A stretch of 64,000 nt of DNA, from positions 62,001-126,000 of the forward strand of contig NZ_JALKAJ010000002.1 of the NCBI RefSeq assembly GCF_023015615.1. Reading direction: 5' to 3'. The notes under the pieces are model-generated. The model ran no database searches and had not been told where the DNA came from. It saw only the letters and a list, made by a program, of their open reading frames with translations. How positions within the stretch are numbered: position 1 is the stretch's first letter; every line of letters starts with the position of its first letter. Positions 1 to 8,080 of the stretch are shown here, piece by piece. The stretch comes from Qipengyuania sp. S6317L1 (GTDB taxonomy: Bacteria > Pseudomonadota > Alphaproteobacteria > Sphingomonadales > Sphingomonadaceae). The translations under genes were made by a program, and so were the position numbers.

Positions 1-1
1 C

Positions 2-151
2 CTTCGCGAGGCGGGCTGGTCAAAACTGAGCTACGCCGCGCTGGCAAGCAGTATCGCGGTATTCGCGGTATTCTTTCCCATCCTTACCGCTGCGCCGCTC
101 GACGGAGAGAGAAGCTTTGAATTCTGGATGTGGCTCGACGGGTGGAGGTAA
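2..151 (+). CDS. C-terminal end of a membrane glycosyltransferase (PMT/ArnT-like), partial
   Basis: The first 150 bases are an open frame ending in TAA, giving the last 49 residues of a protein cut by the window edge. It has a hydrophobic segment (roughly residues 11-31 of the fragment) followed by a tail ending FWMWLDGWR. That pattern matches the C terminus of polyprenyl-phosphate-dependent PMT/ArnT-like transferases (GT39) as I know them from sphingomonads. These transfer sugars from lipid carriers on the outer face of the inner membrane. The convergent neighbour is a polyprenol-phosphate glycosyltransferase with a GtrA domain, which would supply such a carrier and supports the call. The two stop codons abut with no spacer. 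Identification rests on the tail only. Confidence 0.6.
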   Translation, partial: LREAGWSKLSYAALASSIAVFAVFFPILTAAPLDGERSFEFWMWLDGWR

Positions 152-1240
152 CTAAAACCGCCCCCACACAAAGCGGCTCGACAGCGCGTAGTTCCACACC
201 GCCCCCACCACAATGCCCGCCAAGGCTGCGCCCACCCAGAGCACACCGGCATCCTCCAGCAATGTCGCCACGGCCACATTGGCAAGCGCCCCGACCGAGC
301 AGGCGAGGCAAAAGCCGATCCACCCTTTCACAAAAGCGCGCGCTCCCTTGAGCCTCCGGTCGCGGTAGGTCAGCCAGTTGTTGAGCCAGAAGTTGAAGCT
401 CATCGCAGTGAGAACGGCGATCCCTTGCGATAGCGCAAAGCCTTCTCCCACGGCGATATAAAGGAACGCGAGCATGGCCATATGCACCACGACGCCCGCC
501 GCGCCGACCGTCCCGAACAGGGCAAAGCGCGTCGGGATTGCGCGCCCCAAGGTCTTGTCATAGACCCCGGCCAGAAAATCGAATGCCACCGCGCGGTCAA
601 GCTTGCTGGTCCCTTCGCGCCTGGCGGCAAAGTTCAGGGGAAATTCCTTGACCCGCATGGGCCTGTCCGATGTTGCGAGCACATCGAGCAATATCTTGAA
701 GCCGATGCCGGAAAGCCTTGGCGCAAGGCTGCGGGCGCGTTCGCTTGCCAGCATGAAATAGCCACTCATGGGGTCGCTAAGCTCGGTTCCGGTGATCCAG
801 CGCGCCAGCCGGTTGGCAAATCCCGATAAACGCTCGCGCTCGGGCTCGTCCCATCCATCGGTGCTTGCACCCGGGGCAAATCGGCTTGCGATACAGATGT
901 CTGCCTCCCCCTTTTGCAAGGCCTCCAGCATTCCTTTCAGCAGCGCCGGGTCATGCTGGTGATCGGCATCCATAACCGCAACATATGGCGCAGCGGTGGC
1001 ACAGAACCCTTCGATTGCCGCGCTTGCAAGGCCGCGCCTGCCGATGCGTTGAATGACCCGGATGCGCGGGTCTTCAAGAGCCAATGCTCGCGCCTCGTCA
1101 GCGGTGCCGTCCGCGCTGTCATCATCGACGATGAGGACTTCCCAATTGTCGCGCCCGAGCGCCGCCTCAATTCGCGCAATCAGCGGCGCGAGATTGCCGC
1201 TTTCATTGAGCGTTGGCAGGATAATCGCGAGTTGAAGCAC
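152..1240 (-). CDS. Polyprenol-phosphate glycosyltransferase (GT2) fused to a GtrA-like membrane domain
   Basis: This 362-residue protein has an N-terminal GT-A fold of the DPM1 type. DDDSADGT lies at residues 39-46 and the metal-binding DAD with following HQHDP at 91-98. From about residue 235 there are four hydrophobic segments typical of GtrA, a domain that anchors or flips lipid-linked sugars. It probably makes a polyprenyl-phosphate sugar donor for a membrane transferase such as its convergent neighbour. The start is GTG, 15 bases after the leuB stop, with GGGAG upstream, so it is likely the last gene of the S9 peptidase-recO-leuB run. The sugar is unknown. Confidence 0.88.
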   Translation of the reverse strand: MLQLAIILPTLNESGNLAPLIARIEAALGRDNWEVLIVDDDSADGTADEARALALEDPRIRVIQRIGRRGLASAAIEGFCATAAPYVAVMDADHQHDPALLKGMLEALQKGEADICIASRFAPGASTDGWDEPERERLSGFANRLARWITGTELSDPMSGYFMLASERARSLAPRLSGIGFKILLDVLATSDRPMRVKEFPLNFAARREGTSKLDRAVAFDFLAGVYDKTLGRAIPTRFALFGTVGAAGVVVHMAMLAFLYIAVGEGFALSQGIAVLTAMSFNFWLNNWLTYRDRRLKGARAFVKGWIGFCLACSVGALANVAVATLLEDAGVLWVGAALAGIVVGAVWNYALSSRFVWGRF

Positions 1241-1255
1241 CGCGCCGCTCCCGCG

Positions 1256-2320
1256 TTACAGTCGCTCCCGCACCGCCTGACCGATCGCCTCGGTCCCGTG
1301 CGTTCCGCCAAGGTCCCCGCCACGAACGCCGTCTGAAAGCGCTTTCGCAACCGCTGCTTCGACGCGGGTTGCCTCGGCCTCAAGCCCGAAGGAATGGCGC
1401 AGCATCATCGCTGCTGAAAGGATTGTCGCCATCGGGTTCGCCTTGCCCTCACCGGCAATATCAGGCGCGCTGCCGTGAATGGGTTCGTAAAGGCCAAACA
1501 GGCCATGCTCGGTCTGCCGCTCGCCCATGGAGGCGCTGGCCAAAAGACCGATCGACCCCACCGCCGCGCTGGCCAGATCGGAAAGGATATCTCCGAACAG
1601 ATTGCCCGTCAGGATCACGCCAAAACGCTCCGGATTGGAAATGATCTGCATCGCGGCATTGTCGACATACATATGGTCGAGCGCGATATCGGGATGCGCG
1701 CCAGCCGCGGCAATCACCGCATCGCGCCACACCTGGCTGGTTTCAAGCACGTTGGCTTTATCGACGGATGTGACACGGTGTTTGTCATCGCCCGCACGCG
1801 CAGTGCGGAAGGCAACCTGCGCAATGCGCGTTACCTCCTTTTCGGAATAGGACATCATGTCCCACCCCTCGCGCGAGCCGTCCTTGCCTTCCCTTGTGCC
1901 TTTCTCGCCGAAATACACATCGCCATTGAGTTCGCGCACGAACATCATGTCGATTGCCGCCGCCTTTTCGGGGGCTAGCGGGGAAAGATGTTCGAGCCCT
2001 GCGAACACCTTGGCGGGGCGCAAATTGGCGAACAGGCCAAGCTCTTTACGCAGGCCAAGGATCGCCTGTTCAGGGCGCAGATGCCGTTCAAGATTGTCGC
2101 AATCGGGGTCGCCGACCGCGCCAAACAGCACCGCGTCGCATTCGCGCGCCAAGGTCAGTGTTTCGGGCGGGAGCGGGTGGCCATGCGCCTTGTAGGCGGC
2201 ACCGCCCACGTCCCCGTCAAACAGAATGACACCCGGCAGGTTCAGCGCTTCGATCACCTTGACCGCCTGGGCGGTTACTTCAGGTCCGATGCCATCTCCG
2301 GGCAGAACGGCGATTTTCAT
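1256..2320 (-). CDS. leuB: 3-isopropylmalate dehydrogenase
   Basis: LeuB oxidatively decarboxylates 3-isopropylmalate with NAD+ in leucine synthesis, in the cytoplasm. The protein starts MKIAVLPGDGIGPEV, the family hallmark, and carries the substrate/metal region with VDNAAMQ and GNLFGDILSDLAS followed by the NAD-binding HGSAPDIAG. From the ATG at 2318-2320 it has 354 residues, the usual size. An in-frame GTG 12 bases upstream is possible but adds non-conserved residues. It lies 12 bases after the recO stop and 15 bases before the glycosyltransferase start, which suggests one transcript. leuC and leuD are not in the window. Confidence 0.96.
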   Translation of the reverse strand: MKIAVLPGDGIGPEVTAQAVKVIEALNLPGVILFDGDVGGAAYKAHGHPLPPETLTLARECDAVLFGAVGDPDCDNLERHLRPEQAILGLRKELGLFANLRPAKVFAGLEHLSPLAPEKAAAIDMMFVRELNGDVYFGEKGTREGKDGSREGWDMMSYSEKEVTRIAQVAFRTARAGDDKHRVTSVDKANVLETSQVWRDAVIAAAGAHPDIALDHMYVDNAAMQIISNPERFGVILTGNLFGDILSDLASAAVGSIGLLASASMGERQTEHGLFGLYEPIHGSAPDIAGEGKANPMATILSAAMMLRHSFGLEAEATRVEAAVAKALSDGVRGGDLGGTHGTEAIGQAVRERL

Positions 2321-2332
2321 GTCAGTTCTCAC

Positions 2333-2932
2333 TTAAATCATGCGTTTGAGCCGCTCTCCCAAAGCGGTTCGGGCGGCCATAACATCGCGCGGGTTTCCTG
2401 CAAGCAGGTAGTCGCGAATGGGTCGATGGAGCGCACGAAAATTTTCAAATTGTGCCTCAAACGGTGCGCTTATATCGGGTTTTGCCCCGCCATAGCCCAG
2501 TTCGCGCAACAAAATTGCTTCATAAGCCACCATCGCGGCCAGCCATCCGCGCGCGCTGGGTGCCGAACAGATCGCATCCAGCAGCGCGCTCAATGAGGCG
2601 TAGAGCGAGGGATACGGATTGCGCTCCGGCAGAGTGGTTGCCGTGAGCGCGCAGGCCCAGTTGATCGCAGCGGCGGGAAGCGGCTCGGTCATCCACGGCG
2701 CGCGGCTTTGTGCCAGTTCAACCTTGGCATAGGGCAATTGCGCGTCGGACTTTGATCGCAGTTCGATCGCAACGCTGTTGCCCGGGATCATCACCGGCCC
2801 CATGCGCTTGCCCCGCCCGCCGGGAACATATCCGGCAACAAGGCCGTGTTCCTCGGTCAGGACCCGCGCAATGCTTGCGTTCTCGCCATGCGGGCGGCTG
2901 GCGATGAGTATGGCGGGAGCGCTTAGGTTCAC
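2333..2932 (-). CDS. recO: DNA repair protein RecO
   Basis: RecO works with RecF and RecR to load RecA at single-strand gaps. The 199-residue protein has an N-terminal OB-fold region (ILIASRPHGENASIARVLTEE, split here by description; then a GYVPGGRG turn) and a helical C-terminal part with the conserved LRELGYG. It is shorter than E. coli RecO (about 240 residues), which is common in this order to my knowledge. The start is GTG and overlaps the TGA of the upstream S9 peptidase by four bases (GTGA), so translation is probably coupled. Confidence 0.9.
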   Translation of the reverse strand: MNLSAPAILIASRPHGENASIARVLTEEHGLVAGYVPGGRGKRMGPVMIPGNSVAIELRSKSDAQLPYAKVELAQSRAPWMTEPLPAAAINWACALTATTLPERNPYPSLYASLSALLDAICSAPSARGWLAAMVAYEAILLRELGYGGAKPDISAPFEAQFENFRALHRPIRDYLLAGNPRDVMAARTALGERLKRMI

Positions 2933-4920
2933 TCGGCGCCCGAAAGCCCCAATTGCTCTTCCAGGAACTCGGCCTGCTTGCGGAAATAGAACAATTGGTT
3001 CGACAACTTGCGCCAGCTATGCCCTTCATCCGGGATGCGCACAAAGGGCGCGTCCACGCCGTTTGCGCGCAGCGTTTTGACCATGACCTCGGTTTCATAA
3101 ATGTCGATACGCGGGTCCTGCACGCCGTGTGAGTAAAGCACGGGCACGGTGATCTGATCGGCTTTGCGAATGGGGGAGTTTACCTTGTAAAACTCGCGCC
3201 AACGCTCCTCAGTGATATCGCCATATTCGATCCGGTCTGACGCCTTGAGCGAGGGCGAGGCCACTTCGAGCGCGGTGATCCAGTCGGCCACGCCAAACAG
3301 GGAAACGCCAGCGACAAATTCGCCCGGATATTCAGCCAGCACCGCGTTGACCATGTAGCCGCCGTAAGAACCGCCCATGACCGCCGCCCGCTCTGCGTCG
3401 ATCAGGCCATCGTTCGCAAGCGCATTCTTGAGGTCGACAAGATCACGCACCGAATCCAGCCGGTTCTCCCGGTCATCGAGTGTTGCATAGGTCCGACCCA
3501 GTCCGGTGCTGCCTCGCACATTGCTTTCAAAAACGGCGACGCCGCGCGCGGCGTGATATTGCGCCACCGGATCAAAGCTCGCCTGTGATTGTCCAGACGG
3601 TCCGCCGTGAACCGAGAAGACAACCGGAGGGGCATTCTCACCCTGCTCTGCGCCTTCGGGGAGATACAAAAGCCCTTGCAACTCAACCCCGTCACGCGCT
3701 TTATAGCGCACCACTTGCGGACGGATCAGCCGTTCGGGATCGAGCCCTGCAAGATTGGCCGCAAAGATTTTTTCGCCCGTGCCTTCGACCGGATCGACCA
3801 TCCAAAGTTCGCCCGGCGTTTGCCAGCCATTGACGCGAACCAGAAGCTTGGGATCGACATCGCCCTCGCAATCGAGCGAATATTTGCCCTCCGGCAAGGT
3901 GGGCACTGTGCGGTCACTGCCGTCGCTCCCGTTGCGGATACGGAGCGTGTCAAAACCGTCGCGGTTCTCGGTATAGATGACGAGTTGGCCGTCCTCCTTA
4001 CCGCACACTTCGAGGTTCTCGATATCGGCATCAGTCGCCGCGATCGTTTCGATATCACCGCTTTCGATGTCGTAGATCGAGAGCGCGCCATATTCGCGGC
4101 CGGAATTGGTGGAAAAACCAAACCCCTCGCTATCAGGTCGCCACTCGAACCCGCCCAGAGTATGGCTCGCCCGGTCGCCCTCGGCTGGTTTTGACACGGT
4201 GGTCATTGCGCCGCTTTCAAGATTGAGCAGGTAAAGGTTGTCGCCGTCTTCGCCCACTGTCTCGGTCACGATGGCGTATTTTCCATCAGGAGAGATCGAG
4301 CGCGCCTGGTGGCCGAGTTCGGACTGGAAGATCATCTGCGATGACCCGTCCATCTGGCCGCGGTAAATGTCGAATACGCCCGCACCGCGCGCGGTCGAGG
4401 CGTAGATAAAGCTGCCGTCAGCTGCAAAACCGCCGAAGCTGCGAAAATCGCCGCGTTTGGCGGGCAGGATTTCGGTTTCGGTGGAGCCATCGGCAGAAAG
4501 AGCGAAATAGCCCGGCTGCTCATTCCCGTCACGGTCAGCGGAATAGAAAAGCGCCAATCCGTCGGGTGTCCAGATCGGGAAGTTCACGCCCGTCTGAAAG
4601 GTCATCTGCTGGGGCACGCCGCCCGATGCCGGCATCACCCAAAGCTCGGGCTGGCCGGTGACATCCCATGAAAAAGCGATCGTTTCGCCATCGGGCGACA
4701 GATTGGCACTGCCTGGTCCGTTTGCGAGAAGATAGCGCGCAATGTCCGCCGGATATTCGCCCGCACGGCCCAGGGTGACGGGCGAGCCATCGGGCTCCAT
4801 CGCCTCAATCGAAAGGTCAGCGCCCTTCGCGCCTCCGAAGGTTTCCTCACCGTCTTGCCCGAAAGCGGGCGCGCCGCACATCGCGAATGCTGCGGCGGTC
4901 GATAGAAGAATACGTTTCAT
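2929..4920 (-). CDS. Secreted S9-family prolyl oligopeptidase-like peptidase
   Basis: The 663-residue protein begins MKRILLSTAAAFAMCGAPAFG, a signal peptide with cleavage expected after AFG, so it should act in the periplasm. A beta-propeller-like region precedes a C-terminal alpha/beta hydrolase domain. The nucleophile motif is GGSYGGYM, the Asp region is SHGVQDPRID, and the His lies in DEGHSW. These match the S9C acyl-aminoacyl-peptidase/dipeptidyl-peptidase group, which cleaves short peptides. I chose ATG 4918-4920 because the 11 codons upstream would spoil the signal peptide. Its stop overlaps the recO start. A second, S9A, peptidase lies at 42.4 kb. Confidence 0.92.
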   Translation of the reverse strand: MKRILLSTAAAFAMCGAPAFGQDGEETFGGAKGADLSIEAMEPDGSPVTLGRAGEYPADIARYLLANGPGSANLSPDGETIAFSWDVTGQPELWVMPASGGVPQQMTFQTGVNFPIWTPDGLALFYSADRDGNEQPGYFALSADGSTETEILPAKRGDFRSFGGFAADGSFIYASTARGAGVFDIYRGQMDGSSQMIFQSELGHQARSISPDGKYAIVTETVGEDGDNLYLLNLESGAMTTVSKPAEGDRASHTLGGFEWRPDSEGFGFSTNSGREYGALSIYDIESGDIETIAATDADIENLEVCGKEDGQLVIYTENRDGFDTLRIRNGSDGSDRTVPTLPEGKYSLDCEGDVDPKLLVRVNGWQTPGELWMVDPVEGTGEKIFAANLAGLDPERLIRPQVVRYKARDGVELQGLLYLPEGAEQGENAPPVVFSVHGGPSGQSQASFDPVAQYHAARGVAVFESNVRGSTGLGRTYATLDDRENRLDSVRDLVDLKNALANDGLIDAERAAVMGGSYGGYMVNAVLAEYPGEFVAGVSLFGVADWITALEVASPSLKASDRIEYGDITEERWREFYKVNSPIRKADQITVPVLYSHGVQDPRIDIYETEVMVKTLRANGVDAPFVRIPDEGHSWRKLSNQLFYFRKQAEFLEEQLGLSGAE

Positions 4921-5008
4921 GTGGGCTGCTCCAGAATTGCGGACAAGCAGCAAACTAGAGCAATCGCACCTTCGCGCAATGCCGTTTTACGCAGCGATTC
5001 TGAGGGGC

Positions 5009-5260
5009 TTATTTCTTGGCAAGCTTCGCTTCGAGCTCGGCCACTTTCGCTTCGAGAGCGTCGGCCTGCTCGCGTGCTTTTTGCGCCATGGCTTTCACCG
5101 TGTCGAACTCTTCACGGCTCACAAAGTCCATGCCGGCAAGGCCTTCGCGCAAACGCTCCCGCGCATTTTCGCGCGCTTCACGCGACATGCCGGCAACCGT
5201 TCCAGCGGCACCATTGGCGAGTTTGACGAGGTCGGCGATCAGTGGGTTCTGGCTTTGCAT
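5009..5260 (-). CDS. ubiK: UbiK-like accessory factor (BMFP domain)
   Basis: This 83-residue protein has the BMFP/UbiK layout. A short helix (NPLIADLVKLANGA) is followed by the REEFDTVKAMAQKARE stretch and a C-terminal coiled coil rich in Ala, Glu and Lys (DALEAKVAELEAKLAKK). Family members form trimers. In enterobacteria UbiK assists ubiquinone synthesis and can bind membranes. Assignment is by sequence pattern only, and the ubiquinone role in this organism is inferred. It lies alone between the S9 peptidase and tspO, all on the minus strand. Confidence 0.82.
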   Translation of the reverse strand: MQSQNPLIADLVKLANGAAGTVAGMSREARENARERLREGLAGMDFVSREEFDTVKAMAQKAREQADALEAKVAELEAKLAKK

Positions 5261-5305
5261 GGGCTTCTATTTGGCTATTTGCCGCCCCAAGAGCAAGGGG
5301 TTAAG

Positions 5306-5857
5306 TCAAAGCTCGAAACGCTCGACCGCTCTTGTTTCTTGAGGGATCACCCCGCCATCGGGATTTTCGGCGATGAATTGCCAGTTGAGCGCAGTCGCAA
5401 AAAGCACCCACGCAAGATAGGGCACAAGGATCAGGGCAGCCACGCGCCGCACGCGCCAGAACAGCCACATGACCACCAGCAATGTGACCACGGTGTAGAT
5501 CAAAACGCCAAGACCAAGCTCCATGTTCTGAAGCCCGAAAAAGGCATATGTCCAAGCCAGATTGCCGATAAAATGCACCGCAAAAGCAATGATGGCGATG
5601 CCTCGGCCAAAGGCTCCCCACGCGCTTGCCACCAGCGCGACCGAAAAACCGATCATCACATAAAGAATGGTCCACACGATCCCGAACGCAGCAGGCGGAG
5701 GATAGATCGCGGGCTTGTTCAGCGCCTGGAACCAAGCCGTCGATGGACTGCCCAATTGCCCGGCCAGAAAACCGAGAAGCACGATCAGCGGAACCAGAAA
5801 AAGCGACCAACGGACAAAGCTTGCTCTCAATTGTGCTTTCGATGCCAGAAAGTTCAC
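5306..5857 (-). CDS. tspO: TspO/MBR family membrane protein
   Basis: TspO proteins bind porphyrins and related ligands and act in tetrapyrrole handling and stress responses. The 183-residue product has five hydrophobic segments and the signature stretch with PAIYPPPAAFGIVWTILY plus MIGFSVAL. I chose the GTG at 5855-5857 because AGGAGA sits five bases before it. A longer frame to 6001 adds 48 non-conserved residues without a ribosome site. A near-perfect 17-bp dyad lies 24 bases upstream of this start (5882-5898) and probably controls it. No bacteriochlorophyll or carotenoid genes are in the window. Confidence 0.92.
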   Translation of the reverse strand: MNFLASKAQLRASFVRWSLFLVPLIVLLGFLAGQLGSPSTAWFQALNKPAIYPPPAAFGIVWTILYVMIGFSVALVASAWGAFGRGIAIIAFAVHFIGNLAWTYAFFGLQNMELGLGVLIYTVVTLLVVMWLFWRVRRVAALILVPYLAWVLFATALNWQFIAENPDGGVIPQETRAVERFEL

Positions 5858-6186
5858 CTGCGTCTCCTGATGCCCCGATTTATGTGCGATTCGCACATCA
5901 TGGGCGTTTGGGGAAGCGATACACGAGCAGGCAATCTCTGCAAATTCACGCCCGCCCGTGTCGCAGGGGAACGGGCGAAATGTTACAAAATCAATGGACA
6001 AAGAGCGGCGCCGGCGACCTTGTGATGGCCTAATTTGAAAGAGCGCTCGCCCTTTTGCGGCATTCTGTTAGCGTTGCCACATTCTTGCCGTGATTCGGGG
6101 TGCGCCGGCAGGACCTTCTTTGCGCTCCATCCACCAACTGGGATCATGCCGTATCGGGCACACGCTCCCATCGAGGGGAAGATTTA
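5858..6186. other. Divergent intergenic region between tspO and a lipoprotein gene
   Basis: About 330 bases without a gene. It holds the tspO dyad at 5882-5898 and, at the right end, the GAGGGGA ribosome site of the lipoprotein gene (about 6174-6180). It must contain promoters for both divergent genes. I could not place -35/-10 elements with confidence and saw no small ORF worth calling. Confidence 0.6.
5882..5898. promoter_or_regulatory. 17-bp dyad, candidate operator of tspO
   Basis: The sequence ATGTGCGATTCGCACAT has eight-base arms that are perfect reverse complements around one central base. It lies 24 bases upstream of the tspO GTG codon, where a repressor would block transcription. 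The half-site TGTGCGA does not fit the PpsR pattern TGT-N12-ACA that controls tspO in Rhodobacter, so the regulator is unknown. Confidence 0.55.
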
Positions 6187-6438
6187 ATGAAAAAAACCAA
6201 CTTTGCTTCGCTGCTCGCCGTTTCTGGCGGTCTGGCCCTGGCAACCGCTGCTTGCTCGGCTCCTGCTGAAGACGCTGACACGATGGCTGACGAAACTTCG
6301 GTTGAAGAAGCTGTCGAAGCCGAAATGGCCGAGGGCGAAATGGCTGAAGGCGAAATGGCCGAAGGCGAAATGGTCGAAGGTGAAATGGCCGAAGACGAAA
6401 TGGCTCCGTGCGAAGGCGCCGATTGCGGAGCTGCATAA
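6187..6438 (+). CDS. Small lipoprotein with EMAEG pentapeptide repeats
   Basis: The 83-residue protein starts MKKTNFASLLAVSGGLALATAAC, a lipoprotein signal with the lipid-carrying Cys at position 23. The mature part is very acidic and contains five copies of EMAEG (or EMVEG/EMAED) plus a partial one, then a tail with two Cys (APCEGADCGAA). I do not recognise a family. The ATG at 6187 has GAGGGGA upstream, and a strong terminator follows at 6471-6507, so it is a single-gene transcript. Charge and small size suggest a periplasmic binding or surface role, but function is unknown. Confidence 0.82.
   Translation: MKKTNFASLLAVSGGLALATAACSAPAEDADTMADETSVEEAVEAEMAEGEMAEGEMAEGEMVEGEMAEDEMAPCEGADCGAA
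6322..6405 (+). repeat. 15-bp tandem repeat inside the lipoprotein gene
   Basis: Five full 15-bp units plus a 9-bp partial unit, each beginning GAAATGG and encoding EMAEG or close variants. Units differ at third positions and a few coding positions, so the array is not freshly duplicated. Its length is a multiple of three, so copy-number changes would keep the frame. Confidence 0.9.
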
Positions 6439-6470
6439 GCTCAAGCAAAGCGCATTACGACGCTGTAATT

Positions 6471-6507
6471 CGACCGGGGGCAACATCATGGTGCCGCCGG
6501 TCGTTTT
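6471..6507 (+). terminator. Rho-independent terminator after the lipoprotein gene
   Basis: CGACCGG pairs with CCGGTCG, with an inner GGCA/TGCC stem and a small loop, followed directly by TTTT. It closes the lipoprotein transcript and implies that the next gene has its own promoter. Confidence 0.8.
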
Positions 6508-6578
6508 GTATCTGGCGCCCATATTTGATTGCAATTGAGGCTGTTACTATCGCTGCCCAATCGCTAAAACCTGCCGCG

Positions 6579-7289
6579 ATGACTACCGCAGCCGCCTCAA
6601 TAACCGGTGCAGAGACTGCGCCTAAACCTGCGATGAGCGAGGTAGAGGCCGCCGCTATCGTGATCGAGACGATCACACAGATGGCGCAGGAGCAAAAGCC
6701 ACTGATGCTGCGCGTGGTACCGCAAGACGGCGCAACCTTCTGGACCCATTATCCCAAGAGCGATGCGCGCGACAAATTCTGCAAGAGCCGCTGGTATTAT
6801 CACGTCCATGCGCCGGGCAACCGGGACACGGACGAACACGGCCATTTCCACCTTTTCCTCCACCGCACGCAATTGCCCGAAGGGCTGGAACCTAAGGTCT
6901 GGCCACCCCAGGGCGAAGACGCGCGCGCCCATGTGACGCATCTGATCGCGCTTTCGATCGACACCAATGGCATTCCGCACAGCTGGTTCACGACCAATCG
7001 CTTCGTGACCAATGAATTTCTTTATCCCGCCGATGTCATGATCGAACACCTGCCCGACTTTAGCGTCGATCACACGCAAGAGGACGGTCTGGTCAACCGC
7101 TTCGTGACCGCCATGGTTGCGCTTTATCGCGAAGAGATCGCGCAGCTTTTACGCGAGCGTGATCAGCGCCAAGCCGAACTTGTCGCGGAATACGGCGTCG
7201 ATGCCTATGCCAAAGAGAGCGGCGTTGAAGTGTTGGGCCAGATCGCAATCGATCTGGACGCGAAGCTGGGATCGCTTGATCTGGAATAG
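6579..7289 (+). CDS. Conserved protein, DUF6969-like
   Basis: The 236-residue product contains a distinctive His-rich core: HYPKSDARDKFCKSRWYYH, then HAPGNRDTDEHGHFHLFLHR. This resembles the family I know as DUF6969, whose function is unknown. The clustered His, Asp and Glu residues suggest metal binding, which is inference. No signal peptide is evident. The frame runs upstream to 6408 but crosses the terminator at 6471-6507, so I chose ATG 6579; ATG 6633 is also possible, and neither has a clear ribosome site. It converges on tlyA, with both stop codons inside one 14-bp palindrome. Confidence 0.72.
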   Translation: MTTAAASITGAETAPKPAMSEVEAAAIVIETITQMAQEQKPLMLRVVPQDGATFWTHYPKSDARDKFCKSRWYYHVHAPGNRDTDEHGHFHLFLHRTQLPEGLEPKVWPPQGEDARAHVTHLIALSIDTNGIPHSWFTTNRFVTNEFLYPADVMIEHLPDFSVDHTQEDGLVNRFVTAMVALYREEIAQLLRERDQRQAELVAEYGVDAYAKESGVEVLGQIAIDLDAKLGSLDLE

Positions 7290-7293
7290 CGCG

Positions 7294-8046
7294 CTATTTG
7301 CGAACCGCCGAAATCAGGAATTCCACATTGCCTTGCGGGCCGGTGATCGGACTTGTCACGATGCCTTCGATTGTCCAGCCAAGCCCTTCTAACCACTCGC
7401 GAACTTCACCGCATACACGTTCATGCAGAGCGGTATCACGCACCACACCGCCTTTTCCGACTTCGTGTTTTTCGACCTCGAACTGAGGCTTGATCAGCGC
7501 GACCAACCGGCACTCTTGCGCCGCCAGTTCGAGCGGGCGTTCGAGCACTTTTGCAAGCCCGATAAAGCTCGCATCGCACACGACGAGGTTGCAGTCCTTG
7601 TCGATATGATCGCGGGTCAGGATGCGTGCGCTGGTCTGTTCATGCACGGTGACGCGTTCGTCCTGGCGCAGCTTCCATGCCAGCTGATTGGTGCCCGAAT
7701 CCACTGCGAAGACATGATCCGCCCCGCCCTGCAACAGCACATCGGTAAAGCCGCCGGTCGAACTGCCGATATCCATCGCCACAGCGTCCGCGACATCGAT
7801 CCCGAAGTGCTCTATTGCGTGCGCCAGCTTGATCCCTCCGCGGCTCACCCAGGGATGATCGCGCCCGCGCACATCGAGATCGGCATCTTGTGCCACCTGT
7901 TGCCCGGGCTTTGCGACCTTTTGCTCGCCCACGAACACCACACCCGCCATGACCAGCGCCTGAGCGCGCGTGCGGCTTTCGGCAAGACCGCGCTCGACCA
8001 GCAGGTGATCCACGCGAGATTTGGGTGATTTCGGCGCTTTAGTCAT
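7294..8046 (-). CDS. tlyA: TlyA-family rRNA methyltransferase
   Basis: TlyA-type enzymes carry an S4 RNA-binding domain and an FtsJ-like methyltransferase domain, and 2'-O-methylate rRNA cytidines in characterised members. Here the S4 part spans about residues 8-65. The AdoMet-binding DIGSSTGGF is at 92-100, the acidic CDASFIGL and ALIKPQFE follow, and NVEFL ends the fold. The K-D-K-E tetrad can be traced (SRGGIKL, CDAS, IKPQ, VEF). At 250 residues it is normal length. It often lies next to dxs, which is absent here. Confidence 0.92.
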   Translation of the reverse strand: MTKAPKSPKSRVDHLLVERGLAESRTRAQALVMAGVVFVGEQKVAKPGQQVAQDADLDVRGRDHPWVSRGGIKLAHAIEHFGIDVADAVAMDIGSSTGGFTDVLLQGGADHVFAVDSGTNQLAWKLRQDERVTVHEQTSARILTRDHIDKDCNLVVCDASFIGLAKVLERPLELAAQECRLVALIKPQFEVEKHEVGKGGVVRDTALHERVCGEVREWLEGLGWTIEGIVTSPITGPQGNVEFLISAVRK

Positions 8047-8080
8047 AGACGCGCGCAGCGTTAGCGCGCATTTAGGCGCT

